This document shows, in pieces, positions 21,138-31,406 of a stretch of DNA of 64,000 nt. The position numbers were made by a program, and so were the translations under genes. Below the pieces are notes generated by a model. The model made no database searches. It was not told the DNA's origin and worked only from the letters and a program-made list of their open reading frames with translations. The number at the start of each line of letters is the position of its first letter. Positions within the stretch are counted from its first letter, which is position 1. Source of the DNA: Phocaeicola faecium (lineage in GTDB: Bacteria > Bacteroidota > Bacteroidia > Bacteroidales > Bacteroidaceae). Location of the stretch: the NCBI RefSeq assembly GCF_014837055.1, contig NZ_JACSPQ010000014.1, positions 1 to 64,000 of the forward strand. Reading direction: 5' to 3'.

Positions 21138-22484
21138 ATGAAAAATAGTTTGCTTGTCTGTTTCGGGTTACTCTTTTCCGCTTTACTCTGGGGAGCGGAT
21201 GTTGATAAGTCTTTGCTGAAAATAAACGGTAAAGAAACCTCGCTTGCGGAGTTTGAATACTATTATCGCCAAATCGCATCTCAGACAAAGGAATCGCCCC
21301 AACACTATTTCTCTAATTTTGTAACCTATAAGCTGAAAGTGGCAGATGCCCGCAGGCTTCGCATGGATACTCTGCCGGAATTTAAGAAGCAATATGCACG
21401 TATTCAGGCAAACTTGTTGAAGGCGGTTTTACTTGATAAAGCGGGAATGGAAGCATTGAAGCGTTCGATGAGTGAAAAAAGACGAAACCGTTTTAAGAGA
21501 ACAGACGAAGTGCGTGTTGAAGAAATAACGCTATTGCTTCCTCAATATGCCACAGACGTTGAAAGAAGAGATGCCGACAGGCGAATCGATTCCATTTATA
21601 GCGCCTTAAAAACGGGGGCATCGTTTTCGGAACTGTCGGAAAAGTATTCCGAAAAGAAAAGCGGTGAACCGGAATGGAGGCCGATAGGGTTGTTGTCCGA
21701 TGAATTTGCGGCAGGTCTGCAAAATTTGGGAAAAGGAGAATTTTCAAAACCCTTTCATTCACCTTTAGGTGTTCATATTGCCCGGTTGATAGACAGGCGG
21801 AACGAAATAGAAGCGAGCGATTTTTCACAAACTTTAGAACGGTATGTGGAGCAGATAGATGGATCGTCGCCGATGCTGAACCGCAGTTTATATGAACAAT
21901 GGCAAAATGGAAGTCTGGAGCATTGGTTGCCTTTCCGCCAAGCATACGACGGCTTGTTGGCTATCTACTGGGATGAAAAACATTCATCGCCTGTTGTTGC
22001 ATCGCCGGCAGAATTAGAGCAATATTTTAAAGCTCATAAAGATGACTATGTATGGGAATTTCCACACTTTAAAGGAGGTGTCGTTCATTGCCTGAACAAG
22101 AAAGCGGCATCGAAACTGAAAAAACGTCTGAAAAAGTTACATCCGTCGGAGTGGAATGCAGCAATACAACGGTTATCGTCGGAAAATCCGAATCTGCGGG
22201 CAAAGGTAGAGACCGGACTTTTCCAGATAGGTAAAAACGTATATGTAGATAAACTCGCTTTTAAGTGCGGAACATACGTTCCGCTGAAAGATTATCCATA
22301 TACATTCGTTATCGGCAAAAAACTGAAGAAAAAGCCGGAGGGGTATGAGGATGTAAAAGAAGAGGTAGTAAGAGACTGTTTGCAGATGAAGAAAAGGGAA
22401 AAAATGGCTTATTTGCAACGTTATTTCACGGTAGAAATTAATGAAGAGGTTTTAAAAACAGTTAATTATGTCGGAAATAACTAA
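21138..22484 (+). CDS. Periplasmic parvulin-type peptidylprolyl isomerase
   Basis: 448 residues with a signal peptide (MKNSLLVCFGLLFSALLWGA). The central part (about residues 125-220) is a PpiC/parvulin domain: VRVEEITLLLPQ, SFSELSEKYSEKKSGE, then GEFSKPFHSPLGVHIARL. Flanking helical regions resemble SurA chaperone domains. It probably folds outer-membrane proteins in the periplasm. First of three tandem parvulin-like genes followed by an OstA-like gene, which supports an envelope-assembly role. Start is 14 nt downstream of the large guaB hairpin. Confidence 0.85.
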   Translation: MKNSLLVCFGLLFSALLWGADVDKSLLKINGKETSLAEFEYYYRQIASQTKESPQHYFSNFVTYKLKVADARRLRMDTLPEFKKQYARIQANLLKAVLLDKAGMEALKRSMSEKRRNRFKRTDEVRVEEITLLLPQYATDVERRDADRRIDSIYSALKTGASFSELSEKYSEKKSGEPEWRPIGLLSDEFAAGLQNLGKGEFSKPFHSPLGVHIARLIDRRNEIEASDFSQTLERYVEQIDGSSPMLNRSLYEQWQNGSLEHWLPFRQAYDGLLAIYWDEKHSSPVVASPAELEQYFKAHKDDYVWEFPHFKGGVVHCLNKKAASKLKKRLKKLHPSEWNAAIQRLSSENPNLRAKVETGLFQIGKNVYVDKLAFKCGTYVPLKDYPYTFVIGKKLKKKPEGYEDVKEEVVRDCLQMKKREKMAYLQRYFTVEINEEVLKTVNYVGNN

Positions 22485-22518
22485 TTAAGCTGTATCTTCG
22501 TTCACCAATTCGATATTC

Positions 22519-23373
22519 ATGAGGCAGAAGAGGAGATGGAACATACTGGTAGCCGTTTTGTTGTTGGCGGGATGCACACCGTCGGTCGACCATAAAGGAA
22601 AGACTCCTTTGGTGGAGGTTGCAGGCAATTTTCTGTATAAGGAAGATCTGCAGGCGGTTATGCCTATCGGACTTTCGCAAAAAGACAGTACGGCTTTTGC
22701 AGACGAATATATTCGTAATTGGGCGGAAGATGAACTTTTGTATCAGAAAGCAGAAGGAAACATTCCTGATAATGTAAAAATAGATGAACGGGTGGCAGCT
22801 TTCCGCAAAGCGTTGGTTATGCACATGTATGAAGAGGAACTGGTGAATCAAGAACTCGGAAATACGGTTAGCGATGAAGAAGTGGAGGCATACTATCGTC
22901 AGAATTCCGGAATGTTCCGTGCAGGACAGCCCTATATACAGGGCTTGTTTATGAAAGTACCTTTAACTGCTTCCCAACTGTCGAAAGTGCGTGGATGGTA
23001 CAAGCGGAATACGCAGGATGCCATTGACAACTTGAGCAAATACGGTATAGGCAATGCGGTGAGTTATGAATATTTCTACGACCGCTGGATACCGCTATCG
23101 GATATCGCTGTAAAGCTGCCTTTAAAAGCATTGGATACCGATCGGGATTATCTGAATCGGAATCGTAACGTGGAAGTGCGTGATACAGCATTCTGTTATT
23201 TCCTTCATGTGGAAAACTTTTTGCCGGAGGGAGAGCAGCTGCCGCTGGAATATGCCAGAAGCGAGATAAAAGAGATTTTGATAAACTTGAAGCGAGTTGA
23301 TTTTATAAACCGGATGAAGCAAGATTTATATAAGGAGGCTTCGGAGGATAATGATATAGTATATTATAAGTAA
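22519..23373 (+). CDS. SurA-like chaperone lipoprotein without a PPIase domain
   Basis: 284 residues. The N-terminus ends in the lipobox LLAGC (Cys near residue 20), so it is a lipoprotein. The following region resembles the SurA N-terminal chaperone domain (VAGNFLYKEDLQAVMP, then NWAEDELLYQKAE and EEELVNQELGNTVSDEEVEAYY). The expected parvulin core is not recognisable, so it probably acts as a chaperone only. It lies between two parvulin-domain genes, with 34 nt and 19 nt gaps. Likely part of the outer-membrane protein assembly pathway; this is inference from context. Confidence 0.75.
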   Translation: MRQKRRWNILVAVLLLAGCTPSVDHKGKTPLVEVAGNFLYKEDLQAVMPIGLSQKDSTAFADEYIRNWAEDELLYQKAEGNIPDNVKIDERVAAFRKALVMHMYEEELVNQELGNTVSDEEVEAYYRQNSGMFRAGQPYIQGLFMKVPLTASQLSKVRGWYKRNTQDAIDNLSKYGIGNAVSYEYFYDRWIPLSDIAVKLPLKALDTDRDYLNRNRNVEVRDTAFCYFLHVENFLPEGEQLPLEYARSEIKEILINLKRVDFINRMKQDLYKEASEDNDIVYYK

Positions 23374-23392
23374 ATTCAGAAAGAAAATTCAG

Positions 23393-24769
23393 ATGAAAAC
23401 AATGAATTTGACAAGGTTATACGTATGCTTGTACTTGTGTTTGGCAGGTGTGTTTATTGCTCATGCGCAAAATAATGTAATTGATGAAGTGGTATGGGTA
23501 GTAGGTGATGAGGCTATTCTGAAGTCGGATGTGGAAAACGAACGCTTGAATGCTCAATACGAAGGGCGTCGTTTTGACGGAGATCCTTATTGTGTGATTC
23601 CGGAAGAATTGGCTGTACAGAAATTGTACCTTCATCAAGCGGAAATAGACAGTGTGGAAGTATCGGAACAGCAGGTGATTCAGGATGTAGAGCGTCGTAC
23701 TGCATGGCTGATAGAACAAATCGGCTCGAAGGAAAAGATGGAAGAATATTACAATAAAACTTCTACTCAAATCAGGGAAATGCTGCGTGAAAATGTGCGC
23801 GACGGGTTGACAATGCAAGAAATGCAGAAAAAAATCGTAGGAGATATCAAATTGACGCCGGCTGAGGTTCGTAATTATTTTAGTAAATTGCCTCAAGACA
23901 GTATTCCGTTTGTGCCTACACAAGTGGAAGTGCAAATCATCACTCGCGAACCGAAAGTAAAAGAAGAGGAAATAGAACGGGTGAAAAAAGAATTGCGTGA
24001 TTTTACAGAGCGTATCAATAAAGGAGAGACCACATTCTCTACATTGGCGCGTTTGTATTCGGAAGACCCCGGTTCGGCACGTCGTGGAGGAGAATACGGA
24101 TTTACCGGACGCGGAGAGCTTACTCCGGAATTTGCAAACGTGGTATTTAATTTGACTGACCCGAAGAAAATTTCGAAAGTGTTTCAAACGGAATATGGTT
24201 ATCATATTGCCCAATTAATAGAAAAACGTGGAGACCGCATCAGTTACCGACACATTTTGCTGAAACCCCGTATCGATGAAGAAGAAGTGCAAGTGGAGTT
24301 AAACCGGCTGGATACGCTTGCCAATGATATTCGTAAGGGAAAAGTGTCATTCGATGAAGCTGCAATTTGGGTGTCTCAAGATAAAGATACACGAAACAAT
24401 CACGGATTGTTGGCAAACCCGCAAAGTAGTACGTCCAGATTTGAAATGCAAGAATTAGCGGGATTTATCTCACAAGATGTAGCTAAGGTGGTAGAAAACA
24501 TGCAAATCGGTGAAGTATCAAAACCTTTTAGAATGATGACAAACAAAGGTAAAGATGTTTGTGCCATCGTTAAACTGAAAAATAGAATAGACGGGCACAA
24601 AGCAACGATTTCTGAAGATTATCAACGTCTGAAAGATATTGTAACAGCAAAGCGGAGTGAAGAAAAACTTCAAAAATGGATTGTGGAAAAACAGAAGAAT
24701 ACGTATGTCCGTATCAATCCGAGTTGGAGAAAGTGTGATTTCAAATATCCGGGATGGATTAAAAACTGA
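23393..24769 (+). CDS. surA: SurA-type peptidylprolyl isomerase
   Basis: 458 residues with a signal peptide ending AHAQ (about residue 26). The mature N-terminus has the SurA signature NNVIDEVVWVVGDEAILKSDV. Two parvulin domains follow: the first at about 178-275 (VEVQIITREP, FSTLARLYSEDPGSARRGGE, YGYHIAQLIEKRG), the second, more divergent, at about 283-400 (ISYRHILLKP, VSFDEAAIWVSQDKDT). It is the best SurA candidate of the three tandem genes and would escort outer-membrane proteins to the BAM complex. A second in-frame Met (residue 4) is an alternative start. Confidence 0.87.
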   Translation: MKTMNLTRLYVCLYLCLAGVFIAHAQNNVIDEVVWVVGDEAILKSDVENERLNAQYEGRRFDGDPYCVIPEELAVQKLYLHQAEIDSVEVSEQQVIQDVERRTAWLIEQIGSKEKMEEYYNKTSTQIREMLRENVRDGLTMQEMQKKIVGDIKLTPAEVRNYFSKLPQDSIPFVPTQVEVQIITREPKVKEEEIERVKKELRDFTERINKGETTFSTLARLYSEDPGSARRGGEYGFTGRGELTPEFANVVFNLTDPKKISKVFQTEYGYHIAQLIEKRGDRISYRHILLKPRIDEEEVQVELNRLDTLANDIRKGKVSFDEAAIWVSQDKDTRNNHGLLANPQSSTSRFEMQELAGFISQDVAKVVENMQIGEVSKPFRMMTNKGKDVCAIVKLKNRIDGHKATISEDYQRLKDIVTAKRSEEKLQKWIVEKQKNTYVRINPSWRKCDFKYPGWIKN

Positions 24770-24798
24770 TAAATAGAGTTTTCGTTTGAAGCAATAAT

Positions 24799-26460
24799 AT
24801 GTTTGAAAGAAAGAAAAAACATAATTCTCTGAGCGGGCATAGAATACTTGGATTAGGTGTTCTATGCCTGTTTGCCTTTTGTCTTTTGGCTCAAGAAACA
24901 GTTAAAAAAGATACGCAGCCTAAACAGAAAAGTAAGGTCTTTTTGTTGCATTCCGACTTATTGCGTAAAGATTCGCGTCATCCGGATGCACAGGTGGTGG
25001 TGGGAAACGTGGTCTTTCGTCACGATAGTGTATATATGTATTGTGACAGTGCGTATTATTACGACCAAATCAGCTCGTTCGAAGCGTTCAGCAATGTGCG
25101 GATGGAACAAGGGGACACTTTGTTTCTTTATGGTGATCACCTTTATTACGACGGTATGACCCAGATAGCCGAAATGCGTATGAATGTACGTATGGAGAAT
25201 CGTAATACGACGTTGCTGACTGATAGCTTGAATTATGACCGCGTGTATAATTTGGGATATTTCTTTGACGGTGGAACGCTGATGGATGAACAAAACGTTT
25301 TGACATCGGAGTGGGGTGAGTATAATCCGAGTACCAAACAGTCTGTTTTTAATTATAATGTGAAGTTGGTGAATCCGCAATTCACATTGACTTCGGATAC
25401 ACTGCGTTATAATACAGCAACAAAAATAGCTAATATCGTAGGACCTTCGGATATTGTAAGCGATGCCAATCATATTTATTCTGAGCGTGGTTATTATAAT
25501 ACAGTAACAGGGAAGGCTGACTTGTATGATCGTTCGGTGTTGACTAACGAAGGAAAGCAATTAACCGGCGACACTTTGTTTTACGATAGAAACGCCGGTA
25601 TCGGAGAGGCTTTTCATAATATGGTGATGAATGACACCGTCAATAAGAACATGATGACCGGCGATTATGGTTTTTACAATGAAAGAATAAAATATGCTTT
25701 TGCCACTCGTAAAGCGGTAGCTATTGATTATTCACAAGGAGATAGCTTATTTCTTCATGGAGATACACTGATGTTGGAAACGTTTAATTTGAACACGGAC
25801 TCCATGTATCGTGAAATGAGGGCTTTTCATAAGGTTCGTTTTTATCGGACAGACGTACAAGGGGTAGCAGATTCGTTGGTGTTTTCAACGGTAGATAGTT
25901 GTCTGACGATGTATAAAGACCCCATTTTGTGGAATAAAAACCAACAATTAGTAGGCGAACAGGTCAAGATTTATATGAACGACAGTACGATTGATTGGGC
26001 ACATATTATTAATCAGGCATTATCGATCGAACAAATCGACTCCGTGTTATACAATCAGGTTACGGGAAAGGAAATGAAATCTTATTTTCGCGACGGGCAG
26101 ATGTGGAAAACTGAAGTTATCGGCTCGGTACGTGTTGTTTACTATCCGATGGATTCCGACAGCACACTTATCGGTATGAATGTTTCTGAAACCAGTCAGC
26201 TGGATATTTATTTGAAAGACCAAAAACTGGAACGGATGGTGATGAGTCCGAAATCGAATGGAACACTTTATCCGATGAGTCAAATACCGAAAGGGACAGA
26301 TAGGTTGCAAAACTTCGTATGGTTTGATTATATTCGTCCGTTGAATAAAGCAGATATATTTAATTGGCGTGCAAAAAAAGCGGAAGACCAGTTGAAGAAG
26401 AATACCCGTCCGCCGGTAGAATTGCCGAACCAACATTTGTTTGAAGAAAAAAAGAAGTAG
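24799..26460 (+). CDS. OstA-like LPS-transport protein
   Basis: 553 residues with an N-terminal hydrophobic signal (about residues 14-31, HRILGLGVLCLFAFCLLAQ). The rest is a repetitive beta-rich OstA/LptA-like domain with recurring patterns such as VVVGNVVFRHDSVYMYCDSAYYY, GDTLFLYGDHLYYDG and LTGDTLFYDRNAG. This is the periplasmic beta-taco fold that carries lipopolysaccharide between membranes. It is longer than E. coli LptA (about 185) and lacks the LptD barrel, as in the Bacteroidetes OstA-like family. It sits with SurA-type chaperones in one operon, consistent with an outer-membrane biogenesis cluster. Confidence 0.83.
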   Translation: MFERKKKHNSLSGHRILGLGVLCLFAFCLLAQETVKKDTQPKQKSKVFLLHSDLLRKDSRHPDAQVVVGNVVFRHDSVYMYCDSAYYYDQISSFEAFSNVRMEQGDTLFLYGDHLYYDGMTQIAEMRMNVRMENRNTTLLTDSLNYDRVYNLGYFFDGGTLMDEQNVLTSEWGEYNPSTKQSVFNYNVKLVNPQFTLTSDTLRYNTATKIANIVGPSDIVSDANHIYSERGYYNTVTGKADLYDRSVLTNEGKQLTGDTLFYDRNAGIGEAFHNMVMNDTVNKNMMTGDYGFYNERIKYAFATRKAVAIDYSQGDSLFLHGDTLMLETFNLNTDSMYREMRAFHKVRFYRTDVQGVADSLVFSTVDSCLTMYKDPILWNKNQQLVGEQVKIYMNDSTIDWAHIINQALSIEQIDSVLYNQVTGKEMKSYFRDGQMWKTEVIGSVRVVYYPMDSDSTLIGMNVSETSQLDIYLKDQKLERMVMSPKSNGTLYPMSQIPKGTDRLQNFVWFDYIRPLNKADIFNWRAKKAEDQLKKNTRPPVELPNQHLFEEKKK

Positions 26461-26463
26461 CTT

Positions 26464-26760
26464 ATGGGACTGTTTTCAATGAGAAAGCCACGTGGATATC
26501 ACCATGAGTATATCTATGTAGACGAGCGCAAAGAAAAATTACAGAAAATAGAAGAAAGCGCCAAGCGTGATTTAGGTATGATTCCTCCCAAAGAATTTTC
26601 TCCCGAAGATATTCGGGGTAAATTTATTGAAGGAACCACCCACTTGAAACGCCGTAAAGAGAGCGGACGAAAACCGCTTACTTATGGTTTCTTGTTTGCT
26701 GCTATTTGTATCTTGTTATTTATATTGCATTATCTTGTTACCGGGGAGTTTACACTATGA
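26464..26760 (+). CDS. Small single-pass membrane protein
   Basis: 98 residues: a basic, hydrophilic N-terminal two-thirds ([21 protein letters not shown], then [17 protein letters not shown]) and one C-terminal membrane helix at about residues 73-92. It starts 3 nt after the OstA-like stop and its TGA overlaps the mutL ATG (ATGA), so it is translationally coupled to both. I know it only as a conserved Bacteroides gene in this position; function unknown. Confidence 0.78.
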   Translation: MGLFSMRKPRGYHHEYIYVDERKEKLQKIEESAKRDLGMIPPKEFSPEDIRGKFIEGTTHLKRRKESGRKPLTYGFLFAAICILLFILHYLVTGEFTL

Positions 26761-28619
26761 GCGATATCATCCGTTTGTTGCCCGATTCCGTGGCTAATCA
26801 GATTGCGGCGGGCGAAGTTATTCAGAGGCCGGCATCTGTGGTAAAGGAGTTGGTCGAAAATGCGATTGACGCCGGTGCACATCATGTCGATGTGTTGGTT
26901 ACGGATGCTGGGAAAACATGTATTCAGGTTATCGATGACGGAAAGGGGATGTCGGATACAGATGCGCGTATGGCTTTTGAACGTCATGCTACGTCAAAAA
27001 TCCGCGAGGCCTCTGATTTGTTTGCTTTGCATACGATGGGATTTCGCGGTGAGGCACTTGCCTCGATAGCAGCGGTAGCCCAAGTGGAGTTGCGTACGTG
27101 TACCGACGATGCGCAGCTCGGTACTTCGATTACGATATCCGGTTCGAAGGTAGAGAAACAAGAACCCATAGCCTGTCCGAAAGGTAGTAATTTTGCTGTG
27201 AAAAACCTTTTCTTCAATGTTCCGGCGCGTCGTAAGTTTCTGAAATCAAACCAAACGGAATTGAGTAATATCCTGACCGAGTTCGAGCGTATCGCATTGG
27301 TCAATCCTGATGTGTCTTTTACGCTTCATCATAACGATACCGAAATGCTTAATCTTCCTGCCATTCAGTTGCGCCAGCGAATCATGGGTGTATTCGGGAA
27401 AAAGCTGAACCAAGAACTTCTTTCGTTGGATGTTCAGACTACGATGGTTAAGTTGCATGGGTTTATTGGACGTCCGGAAACGGCCCGAAAAAAAGGGGCG
27501 CGTCAGTTCTTTTTCGTTAACGGTAGGTATATGCGTCATCCTTATTTCCATAAGGCAGTGGCAGATGCGTACGAAAATCTGATTCCGGCAGGTGAACAGG
27601 TATCTTATTTCATTTATTTCGAGGTAGATCCTGCCAATATTGATGTAAATATCCATCCGACCAAAACAGAAATAAAGTTTGAAAACGAACAGGCTATTTG
27701 GCAAATTCTCTCGGCTGCCGTTAAGGAGACTTTAGGGCGTTTCAATGCAGTTCCTTCGATTGATTTCGATACCGAAGGGATGCCTGATATTCCTGCTTTT
27801 GAAAATTCACCATACTCGTTGGTTCAACCTCCGAAGACTTCTTACGACCCTTCTTATAATCCTTTTAATACCGGTGGGTCGTACACTCCCCGTCGGCATA
27901 CAGACTGGGAACCTTTGTTTCAGGGATTGGAGAAAGAGCATTCGGGAAGTTCACAAGACGGGGGAGAACCGTTTGTAGAAGAGCCGCTTCCGGAGCAGGA
28001 GTTTGAGGCGTCTCCCACGTTGTACGATGCACATCCCGAAGAAAAGCCACTCGAAAAAGCTACCCAGCATTATCAATACAAAGGATGTTATATTCTTACT
28101 TCGGTAAAGTCGGGATTGATGATTATCGACCAGCAGCGGGCGCATATCCGTATTCTGTACGACCAGTATATGACGCAGATGGAGAACCGTCAGCATGTTT
28201 CTCAGCGAATGCTCTTTCCGGATATGGTTCATTTTGCGTCTTCCGAAATACCTGTGTTAGAAAGTATCATGGACGACCTTTCCGCTTTAGGCTTCGATTT
28301 GAGTAGTCTGGGAGGAGGAACCTATGCTATAAACGGTGTTCCGGCAGGTATTGAAGGACTGAATCCGGAAACATTGATAACCAACATGGTACAGACTGCT
28401 ATTGAAAAAGGATGTAAAGTAAAAGAAGAAATACAGAGTACGCTTGCCCTTGCGTTGGCGAAAGCGGCTGCGATAGTGCCCGGACAGGTATTGACCAATG
28501 AAGAAATGAATAATTTGGTCGATGGTTTGTTTGCTGTTTCTACTCCCAATTATACACCCGATGGAAAATCTGTGCTTGCCGTCTTGAAAGAAGAAGATTT
28601 GGAGAAATTGTTCAAGTAA
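26757..28619 (+). CDS. mutL: DNA mismatch repair protein MutL
   Basis: 620 residues. The N-terminal GHKL ATPase has all motifs: [11 protein letters not shown] (Glu/Asn), [18 protein letters not shown], and GTSI. The C-terminal dimerisation domain is present. Where endonuclease-type MutL has DQHAx2Ex4E, this protein has [12 protein letters not shown] (residues 458-469), so the histidine and both glutamates are replaced, the last one by Asp. The start is the ATG in ATGA overlapping the preceding stop, not the longer frame from 26706. Being last in an envelope operon is probably a matter of coupling rather than function. A terminator follows at 28661-28693. Confidence 0.95.
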   Translation: MSDIIRLLPDSVANQIAAGEVIQRPASVVKELVENAIDAGAHHVDVLVTDAGKTCIQVIDDGKGMSDTDARMAFERHATSKIREASDLFALHTMGFRGEALASIAAVAQVELRTCTDDAQLGTSITISGSKVEKQEPIACPKGSNFAVKNLFFNVPARRKFLKSNQTELSNILTEFERIALVNPDVSFTLHHNDTEMLNLPAIQLRQRIMGVFGKKLNQELLSLDVQTTMVKLHGFIGRPETARKKGARQFFFVNGRYMRHPYFHKAVADAYENLIPAGEQVSYFIYFEVDPANIDVNIHPTKTEIKFENEQAIWQILSAAVKETLGRFNAVPSIDFDTEGMPDIPAFENSPYSLVQPPKTSYDPSYNPFNTGGSYTPRRHTDWEPLFQGLEKEHSGSSQDGGEPFVEEPLPEQEFEASPTLYDAHPEEKPLEKATQHYQYKGCYILTSVKSGLMIIDQQRAHIRILYDQYMTQMENRQHVSQRMLFPDMVHFASSEIPVLESIMDDLSALGFDLSSLGGGTYAINGVPAGIEGLNPETLITNMVQTAIEKGCKVKEEIQSTLALALAKAAAIVPGQVLTNEEMNNLVDGLFAVSTPNYTPDGKSVLAVLKEEDLEKLFK

Positions 28620-28660
28620 AAATATTCTGGTGTAAGCCGTTTGATGCTTCCCGAAAAATC

Positions 28661-28693
28661 AGCCCGTATTTCTTAGAAAAATATGGGCTTTTT
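28661..28693 (+). terminator. mutL operon terminator
   Basis: 11-bp stem AGCCCGTATTT (28661-28671) / AAATATGGGCT (28679-28689) with one G-U pair, followed by TTTTT. Confidence 0.85.
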
Positions 28694-28771
28694 CTTGTCT
28701 GTGTATAAAGATGTTTTAAAAATTCTGTTCGACCGACTCATCTGTCCACTCCATAGCGCTATCCAGCTGGT

Positions 28772-28801
28772 TTTGTATCGTAATTTAATAAAAATATTTT
28801 G
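28772..28801 (+). promoter_or_regulatory. Possible promoter of the MFS-GH130-GH92 cluster
   Basis: TTTG (28772-28775), 18-nt spacer, ATATTTTG (28794-28801), one base off the -7 consensus. About 70 nt upstream of the MFS start, leaving a long AT-rich leader. Confidence 0.4.
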
Positions 28802-28870
28802 AATGATAAGTGTTATTTCTTTTTTAATTACTATATTAGCGGCTGAAAGTTTAAATAGTAAATTAATACT

Positions 28871-30244
28871 ATGGAATTAGAAGAAGAAAAGAAACGGATG
28901 CATAAAAGAAGCCCTATAGCGTGGGTGCCTACGGCCTACTTTGCGATGGGGTTACCCTTTGTGGTACTCAACATGGTAACGGTGTTGATGTTTAAAGGAT
29001 TAGGTGTGGAAGACAAGTTAATTACGTTTTGGACTTCCCTTATTTTGTTGCCGTGGACGCTGAAACCGCTTTGGAGTCCGTTCCTCGAACTGTTTAAAAC
29101 CAAAAAATTCTTTGTTGTACTTACCCAGTTGGTAACGGGGGTAACGTTTGGCTTGGTGGCTTTCTCGCTGAATCTTCCTCATTTCTTCAGTGTTGCCATT
29201 GCGCTGTTAGCTATTATTGCTTTCAGCGGTGCCACCCACGATATTGTGTGCGACGGTGTGTATATGAGTGAGTTGACTCCCTCAGAACAAGCTAAGTATA
29301 TCGGTTGGCAGGGGGCTTTTTATAACATTGCCAAAATCGTGGCTACCGGAGGACTGGTGTATCTGGCTGGCGTATTGATAGAAAAGTATGGCGGCGGGTC
29401 AGGTGCTGATGCCGAAGCTACGATATTGGCAAGCCGTAAAGCGTGGATGATAATTATGTCAGTCCTTTGTGCCGTTATGGTACTGTTGGGTATTTACCAT
29501 ATTTTTATGCTCCCTTCAGGTAAGAAACGTGAGCAGAAAGAGCAGCGTACGGCAGGACAGGTGATGACCGAACTGGGAAATGTGTTGTTGGCGTTTTTTA
29601 AGAAAAGTCACATCGTTTACTATCTGTTTTTCATTATTCTATACCGCTTTGCCGAAGGTTTTGTAATGAAGATTGTTCCGCTTTTCCTGAAAGCAGACCG
29701 GGCGATGGGAGGCCTCGGACTGAGCGAAAAAGAAATCGGATTGTATTACGGATCGTATGGGGCTGCGGCTTTCGTGTTAGGTTCGTTGCTGGCTGGATAT
29801 TATATTTCGTCTCGCGGGTTGCGTAAAACCTTGTTTTCATTATGTTGTATATTCAACCTGCCTTTCGTGGTGTATGCCTTTTTTGCATTTTTCCAACCCG
29901 AAAGCGGAATAATCATTTGCAGCGGTATCGTTTTCGAATACTTTGGTTACGGGTTCGGCTTTGTAGGACTTACGCTTTTTATGATGCAGCAGGTGGCTCC
30001 CGGTCCTCATCAGATGGCACATTACGCATTTGCGTCGGGCATCATGAATTTGGGAGTTATGCTTCCGGGTATGCTGAGCGGATGGGTATGCGAGACATTG
30101 GGCGAGTGGTTTAATAGACCGGGAGGATATGAGCCGTTCTTTATCTTTGTATTATTTGCTACTATCCCGGCGTTCCTGATAACTTATTTTGTTCCGTTCA
30201 AATACAATCCGGACGGTTCTTTGGTAAAAGGAGAAAAAGAATAA
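28871..30244 (+). CDS. MFS sugar transporter, probably for Man-beta-1,4-GlcNAc
   Basis: 457 residues with about 12 hydrophobic segments, a central charged loop (SGKKREQKEQRTAG) and soluble ends. The N-terminal half has MFS-type patterns (PLWSPFLELFKTKK, SGATHDIVCDGVYMSELTPSEQ). It heads a three-gene set with a GH130 phosphorylase (70-nt gap) and a GH92 alpha-mannosidase. As I recall, an equivalent transporter-GH130-GH92 set in B. thetaiotaomicron (around BT1032-BT1034) degrades the N-glycan core. By that analogy the substrate is mannosyl-N-acetylglucosamine entering the cytoplasm; this is inference. AmpG-like muropeptide uptake is a less likely alternative. Confidence 0.78.
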   Translation: MELEEEKKRMHKRSPIAWVPTAYFAMGLPFVVLNMVTVLMFKGLGVEDKLITFWTSLILLPWTLKPLWSPFLELFKTKKFFVVLTQLVTGVTFGLVAFSLNLPHFFSVAIALLAIIAFSGATHDIVCDGVYMSELTPSEQAKYIGWQGAFYNIAKIVATGGLVYLAGVLIEKYGGGSGADAEATILASRKAWMIIMSVLCAVMVLLGIYHIFMLPSGKKREQKEQRTAGQVMTELGNVLLAFFKKSHIVYYLFFIILYRFAEGFVMKIVPLFLKADRAMGGLGLSEKEIGLYYGSYGAAAFVLGSLLAGYYISSRGLRKTLFSLCCIFNLPFVVYAFFAFFQPESGIIICSGIVFEYFGYGFGFVGLTLFMMQQVAPGPHQMAHYAFASGIMNLGVMLPGMLSGWVCETLGEWFNRPGGYEPFFIFVLFATIPAFLITYFVPFKYNPDGSLVKGEKE

Positions 30245-30314
30245 ATACAGGTGGGAAACTCTTTACAAATAGAGTGGGACAGACAAACTCAAAAACATAT
30301 AAACTAAAAAACTT

Positions 30315-31283
30315 ATGACAGAAAAAACAATGATGCCGTGGGAAGATCGCCCGGCAGGATGTACAGATGTAATGTGGCGTTATTCACAAAATCCGGTTAT
30401 CGGACGCTATCATATCCCGACGTCAAACAGCATTTTCAACAGTGCTGTGGTTCCGTTTAAGGATGGATTTGCCGGTGTGTTCCGTTGCGATAACAAAGCG
30501 GTACAAATGAATATATTTGCAGGATTCAGTAAAGATGGAATCAATTGGGAAATCAACCACGAACCGATTGTGTTTAAGGCTGGAAATACCGACATGATTG
30601 AATCGGAATATAAATACGACCCGCGTGTTACGTGGATTGAAGACCGTTACTGGATTACGTGGTGCAATGGTTATCACGGACCTACTATCGGATTGGGCTA
30701 TACGTTCGATTTCAAGGAGTTCTTCCAGTGTGAAAATGCTTTCTTGCCTTTCAACCGTAACGGTGTGCTGTTCCCGCAGAAGATAAACGGTAAGTATGCC
30801 ATGTTAAGCCGTCCGAGCGACAACGGTCATACTCCGTTTGGCGATATTTATATCAGCTACAGTCCGGATATGAAATACTGGGGCGAACACCGTTGTGTAA
30901 TGAAAGTGACTCCGTTCCCCGAAAGCGCATGGCAGTGTACGAAAATCGGCGCAGGTTCAGTGCCGTTCCTTACCGAAGCCGGCTGGTTGATGTTTTATCA
31001 CGGTGTAATTACGACGTGTTGCGGCTACCGTTACTCAATGGGTGCAGCCATCTTGGATAAAGACAATCCGGAAAAAGTATTATATCGTACGCGCGATTAC
31101 CTGCTTGCGCCGGCGGCTCCGTATGAGTTGGCAGGAGATGTACCTAATGTAGTGTTCCCGTGTGCGGCTCTTCAAGACGGAGAACGGGTGGCAGTGTATT
31201 ATGGTGCGGCAGATACGGTGGTAGGTATGGCATTTGGCTATATCTCTGAGATTATCGATTTTGTAAAGACACATTCTATCTGA
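30315..31283 (+). CDS. GH130 phosphorylase, probably 4-O-beta-D-mannosyl-N-acetylglucosamine phosphorylase
   Basis: 322 residues, no signal peptide, so cytoplasmic. The five-bladed GH130 fold is suggested by repeated blade patterns, and the catalytic acid is Asp102 in [13 protein letters not shown], the family DPR motif. Patterns [14 protein letters not shown] and GWLMFYHGV match the phosphate-binding/inverting part of GH130. Length fits the GH130 subgroup that phosphorolyses Man-beta-1,4-GlcNAc to mannose 1-phosphate and GlcNAc. The neighbouring transporter and GH92 mannosidase favour that substrate over mannosylglucose or beta-mannooligosaccharides, but specificity is inferred from context. 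A terminator-like hairpin follows at 31291-31365. Confidence 0.85.
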   Translation: MTEKTMMPWEDRPAGCTDVMWRYSQNPVIGRYHIPTSNSIFNSAVVPFKDGFAGVFRCDNKAVQMNIFAGFSKDGINWEINHEPIVFKAGNTDMIESEYKYDPRVTWIEDRYWITWCNGYHGPTIGLGYTFDFKEFFQCENAFLPFNRNGVLFPQKINGKYAMLSRPSDNGHTPFGDIYISYSPDMKYWGEHRCVMKVTPFPESAWQCTKIGAGSVPFLTEAGWLMFYHGVITTCCGYRYSMGAAILDKDNPEKVLYRTRDYLLAPAAPYELAGDVPNVVFPCAALQDGERVAVYYGAADTVVGMAFGYISEIIDFVKTHSI

Positions 31284-31290
31284 TAGATAA

Positions 31291-31365
31291 AAAGATGGAG
31301 AATGGGTCGTTGAGGAGAAACGTTACGCTGATTCTCAATAACCGGTTCTCCATCTTTGTTTTTTT
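31291..31365 (+). terminator. Terminator-like hairpin between GH130 and GH92 genes
   Basis: Perfect 12-bp stem AAAGATGGAGAA (31291-31302) / TTCTCCATCTTT (31346-31357) with a nested TTGAG/AGAA..TTCTCAA stem, followed by G and seven T. It should end or attenuate the MFS-GH130 transcript before GH92. Confidence 0.8.
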
Positions 31366-31406
31366 ATTGTTCAACATTCAATTATTCTACTCTCAATCAT
31401 TCACCT

